Assembly (NCBI RefSeq): GCF_016424485.1
Contig: NZ_JAELUP010000004.1
Location: 1 to 64,000 of the forward strand
Length of the DNA stretch: 64,000 bases
Origin: Paenibacillus roseus
GTDB taxonomy: Bacteria; Bacillota; Bacilli; Paenibacillales; Paenibacillaceae
Direction: 5' to 3'
This document shows positions 63,901 to 64,000 of this stretch, piece by piece. The position numbers and the translations under genes were made by a program. The first letter of the stretch is position 1. Every line of letters begins with the position of its first letter. Below the pieces are notes generated by a model. The model saw only the letters and a program-made list of their open reading frames with translations. It was not told the DNA's origin and searched no databases.

Positions 63901-64000
63901 AACGGTAATCGCGACCAATGGAACGGTAAACCGTCCAGCGAAAACAGCGAACGATGTGATTGTGACATTGACAGCAACGATCAAGAAGGGTGACGAGCAA
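57923..64000 (+). CDS. giant secreted repeat protein, likely SecA2 cargo (3' end outside window)
   Basis: An open frame of 2,026 codons without stop at the window edge. ATG 57923 follows AGAGAGG. The signal peptide (KPLTKSIATVLSATIAATSV) resembles that of the gene at 56661. Residues about 45-1655 consist of some 22 tandem helical repeats of about 72 residues (consensus VN.A.....ALE...LGL.LG.Y..W..ADK.AVA..VL..RP..GY.DKAAVQ.AF..A..AR..VA). Then come atrophied Ig-like domains: one divergent (VGAEGSTIVWTADIPDVV), then 97-residue copies (TAGANGTTITWSSSNETVIA) nearly identical in DNA. A wall anchor, perhaps SLH, should lie beyond the window. Probably a fibrous surface protein; adhesion or S-layer-like role is inferred. 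Confidence 0.85.
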   Translation, partial: MYKEKNGNKKPLTKSIATVLSATIAATSVVSVLPTNIASADEASAIAAVNAAATVTEMRSALAQADLALNLTGYDLLSSTGKDIVAQKMIDFRTHNGNYSSVTVIQQELNKAVVERQNLEILNNAIQAVNTAASASDLRVALEDPALGLILTTYNNLSTPGGKQEVAQLLFDYIGAHGHFSDQAAIQNQFNIAVQATLDNEALAFAVKSVNDATDANAIKIALEDPYLGLVLISYHNLSLSDQIVVAQQLYEFKEENGAFANKAAIQTKLNALVSQRVQDAAYDAAVQTLNGASSAVAMKSALEASDLGLDLTEYYKLNAVHRLAAAQAVLDYKTLNGSFANQSSIQATLSSIVAAEQVAQAVDVVNAAADANSIKSALTASVLNLSLTTYNGLLTADKDAVAAFVLANRGLGFADQAAVQAALDGAIATNAPIAAVNLATDAVAAQLALEAAPLGLDLGNAYTVWASADKTAVASALVANRPIDGYVNIAAVQAAFNAAVIVRTPVAVVNLAADVIQLQAALEDGTLGLNLGANYATDWLDADRAAVAGEVLVNRPGTGFVDKAAVQASFNAALLARAAVAAVNTALDKADILSALQNETLDIVLGEFASWKEADQEAVAATVLAARPGTGYVDKAAVQAAVDLALAARKDIAAVNSATDAAAMQAALEEPNLTLNLGASYSGWQLADKTAVATAVLNARPLNGYEDLAEIQSAFDAAVLDAVPLAGVNGAGNAADMKAELESGSLNLILGPSYNNLSDPNKTAVAAWVLGNRPTGGYTDKIAVQTALDMAIAIQYVNIAVNAADMKSALEDSTLNLTLGAYANWGNADQNAVADGVIAARGAGYASKAMIQTELDSQIVARLAVAAVNLAANAGATQTALESETLGLTLGVYTDWTPADKAAVAAAVLAARPADGYVDKAAVQTAFGNAITARSSVAAVNTAADVIAIKAALESGSLALTLGNYSGWSAADKSAVAQAVLLSRPSNGFVDKAAVQATFSAAVASRTAVALVNSSSAAAIMRIALLNPALDLILGAYENWTNADQLAVANTVLNGIPVGGYVDKAAVQTAFDAAFAARLPVASVNIATTAAAAQAALEDAELGLTLGDYESWTTADKSAVASAVQAGHLGNGYADIAAVQDAFDDAVIARRPVALVNIAIDEEGIQTALVNITLNLDLSDYDTLLLSDQWLVAAHILEHRPVGGFADKAAVQLALNSAIDAEATMAAVNHAATDSAMKTALENGDLGLSFGDYENWTNADKLAVAAYVLSNRQAVGYPNVAAVQAAFNDGIEARRAVAAVNIATTKAAVQAALENSALGLALGAYAGWTVSDKAAVAEAVRLAIPVNGYADQTAIQTAFDLALEDREAVAAVNIAQTPAALQAALEDEDLSLTLGVYEDWLAADQLAVAAAVLDARQNDGYTDKAAVQAAFNTAVAGRTAVAAVNLASDAEESQTALEDVSLGLILGSYEDWTDSDKEAVANTVITTRPGGGYADKAAVQAAFNAAIAARAAVAAVNTAADATAMQAALDDAALGLTFGAYANWTAADKTAVAEAVLAAVPTTGFVNLAAVQVAFDAAVLDRTVVANVNIALTPAAIRTALENAQLGLDLSVYNTLGNKDKTDVSGKVLTSRPATGFVSQLEIQTALDKALDTGVLDRDLNALNIQFAAGDTAGRVTGNIELPNVGAEGSTIVWTADIPDVVDIAGTTGTITRPAYLTGDATVTLSAVLTYNGESKTKEFVIKVIKQSISDSESVAADKASLNVGFVLGDSAAGVTQDLSLPTAGANGTAITWSSSNETVIATNGTVNRPAKTANDVIVTLTATIKKGDEQETKQFTVNVLKLTAFNDVESVATDKASLNVGYVSGDSAAGVTQDLTLPTAGANGTTITWSSSNETVIATNGTVNRPAKTANDVIVTLTATIKKGDEQETKQFTVNVLKLTAFNDVESVATDKASLNVGYVSGDSAAGVTQDLTLPTAGANGTTVTWSSSNETVIATNGTVNRPAKTANDVIVTLTATIKKGDEQ
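58055..62895 (+). repeat. about 22 tandem helical protein repeats (~72 residues each)
   Basis: Each unit begins VN.A, has (L)GL.LG.Y around position 22-28, ADK.AVA around 35-41 and KAAVQ.AF near 55-61. The first four or five are longer (75-80 residues) and more divergent; later ones are close to one consensus length. DNA identity between units is only moderate, so the array is old. Confidence 0.85.
63188..64000 (+). repeat. 291-bp tandem DNA repeats coding Ig-like domains
   Basis: Equivalent bases (GCATCGCTAAATGT) recur at 63203, 63494 and 63785, exactly 291 bp (97 codons) apart. The copies differ at few positions; the third is cut by the window end. High DNA identity indicates recent expansion or gene conversion. 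Confidence 0.95.

Noticed and set aside
62185..63984. Several long minus-strand open frames within the giant repeat gene
   Set aside because: They mirror the repeats of the plus-strand gene, have no ribosome sites and give low-complexity Ala/Thr/Val proteins.
63188..64000. Regular tandem repeats that might be a CRISPR array
   Set aside because: The period is 291 bp with no short repeat/unique spacer structure, and the frame codes for Ig-like domains throughout.

Overview
The window looks like the chromosome of a low-to-mid GC Gram-positive, most likely a Paenibacillus or close relative. The grounds are SLH-anchored surface proteins, AraC-type regulators fused to siderophore-binding domains, YesM/YesN-type two-component genes beside ABC transporters, many TTG/GTG starts with strong GGAGG ribosome sites, and Fur boxes of the Bacillus type. 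There are no rRNA, tRNA or CRISPR features. Decayed mobile DNA (IS3, IS5-like and IS630 fragments, a serine recombinase relic, a group II intron relic) is scattered throughout, and one IS3-family element is complete.

Layout. 1-3.8 kb: 3' part of a large SLH surface protein, then a terminator with a group II intron relic behind it. 3.9-5.8 kb: ArsR regulator, two AHSA1/SRPBCC proteins and a DUF1801 protein. 5.9-9.4 kb: VanZ-like protein, FAD monooxygenase and gene remnants. 9.5-14.4 kb: iron-siderophore sensing and binding genes with four Fur-box-like sites. 15-17.2 kb: alpha/beta hydrolase, DUF1330 and DUF2239 genes, the last with an operator-bearing promoter. 17.5-23.4 kb: sugar-type ABC importer, metallophosphoesterase, CX5R phosphatase and TetR regulator. 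23.5-24.1 kb: DoxX gene with a double operator. 24.4-31.4 kb: a full staphyloxanthin-like C30 carotenoid operon (crtM, crtN, aldehyde dehydrogenase, crtO, crtP, crtQ). 32-36 kb: two unrecognised exported or anchored proteins and the intact IS3-family element, which sits inside a terminator loop. 36.1-42.5 kb: binding protein, ATPase, fused permease, histidine kinase and response regulator. 42.7-45 kb: mannose-1-phosphate guanylyltransferase and a DUF6492 protein. 45.4-45.9 kb: SLH pseudogene.

The most unusual part is 46-64 kb. First comes an MFS exporter, an 18-codon peptide gene followed by a strong hairpin, and a tightly overlapping run of beta-propeller protein, GTP cyclohydrolase II homologue, sulfatase-modifying-factor (FGE)-like protein and WD40 protein. 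Three of these families recall ToxB, ToxC and ToxD of toxoflavin biosynthesis, but no methyltransferase or RibD-like gene is present, and the tiny peptide suggests a peptide-linked product. I regard this as the best candidate for an undescribed system.

After a terminator and a small membrane protein comes a second module: an accessory SecA (SecA2-like) followed by a secreted repeat protein, a small cytosolic protein and a giant open reading frame of more than 2,000 residues that runs off the window. The two exported proteins share a signal-peptide motif and the same roughly 72-residue helical repeat (2 copies in one, about 22 in the other), so they are probably dedicated cargo of this SecA. 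Functions are inferred from sequence recognised by eye; no database search was possible.
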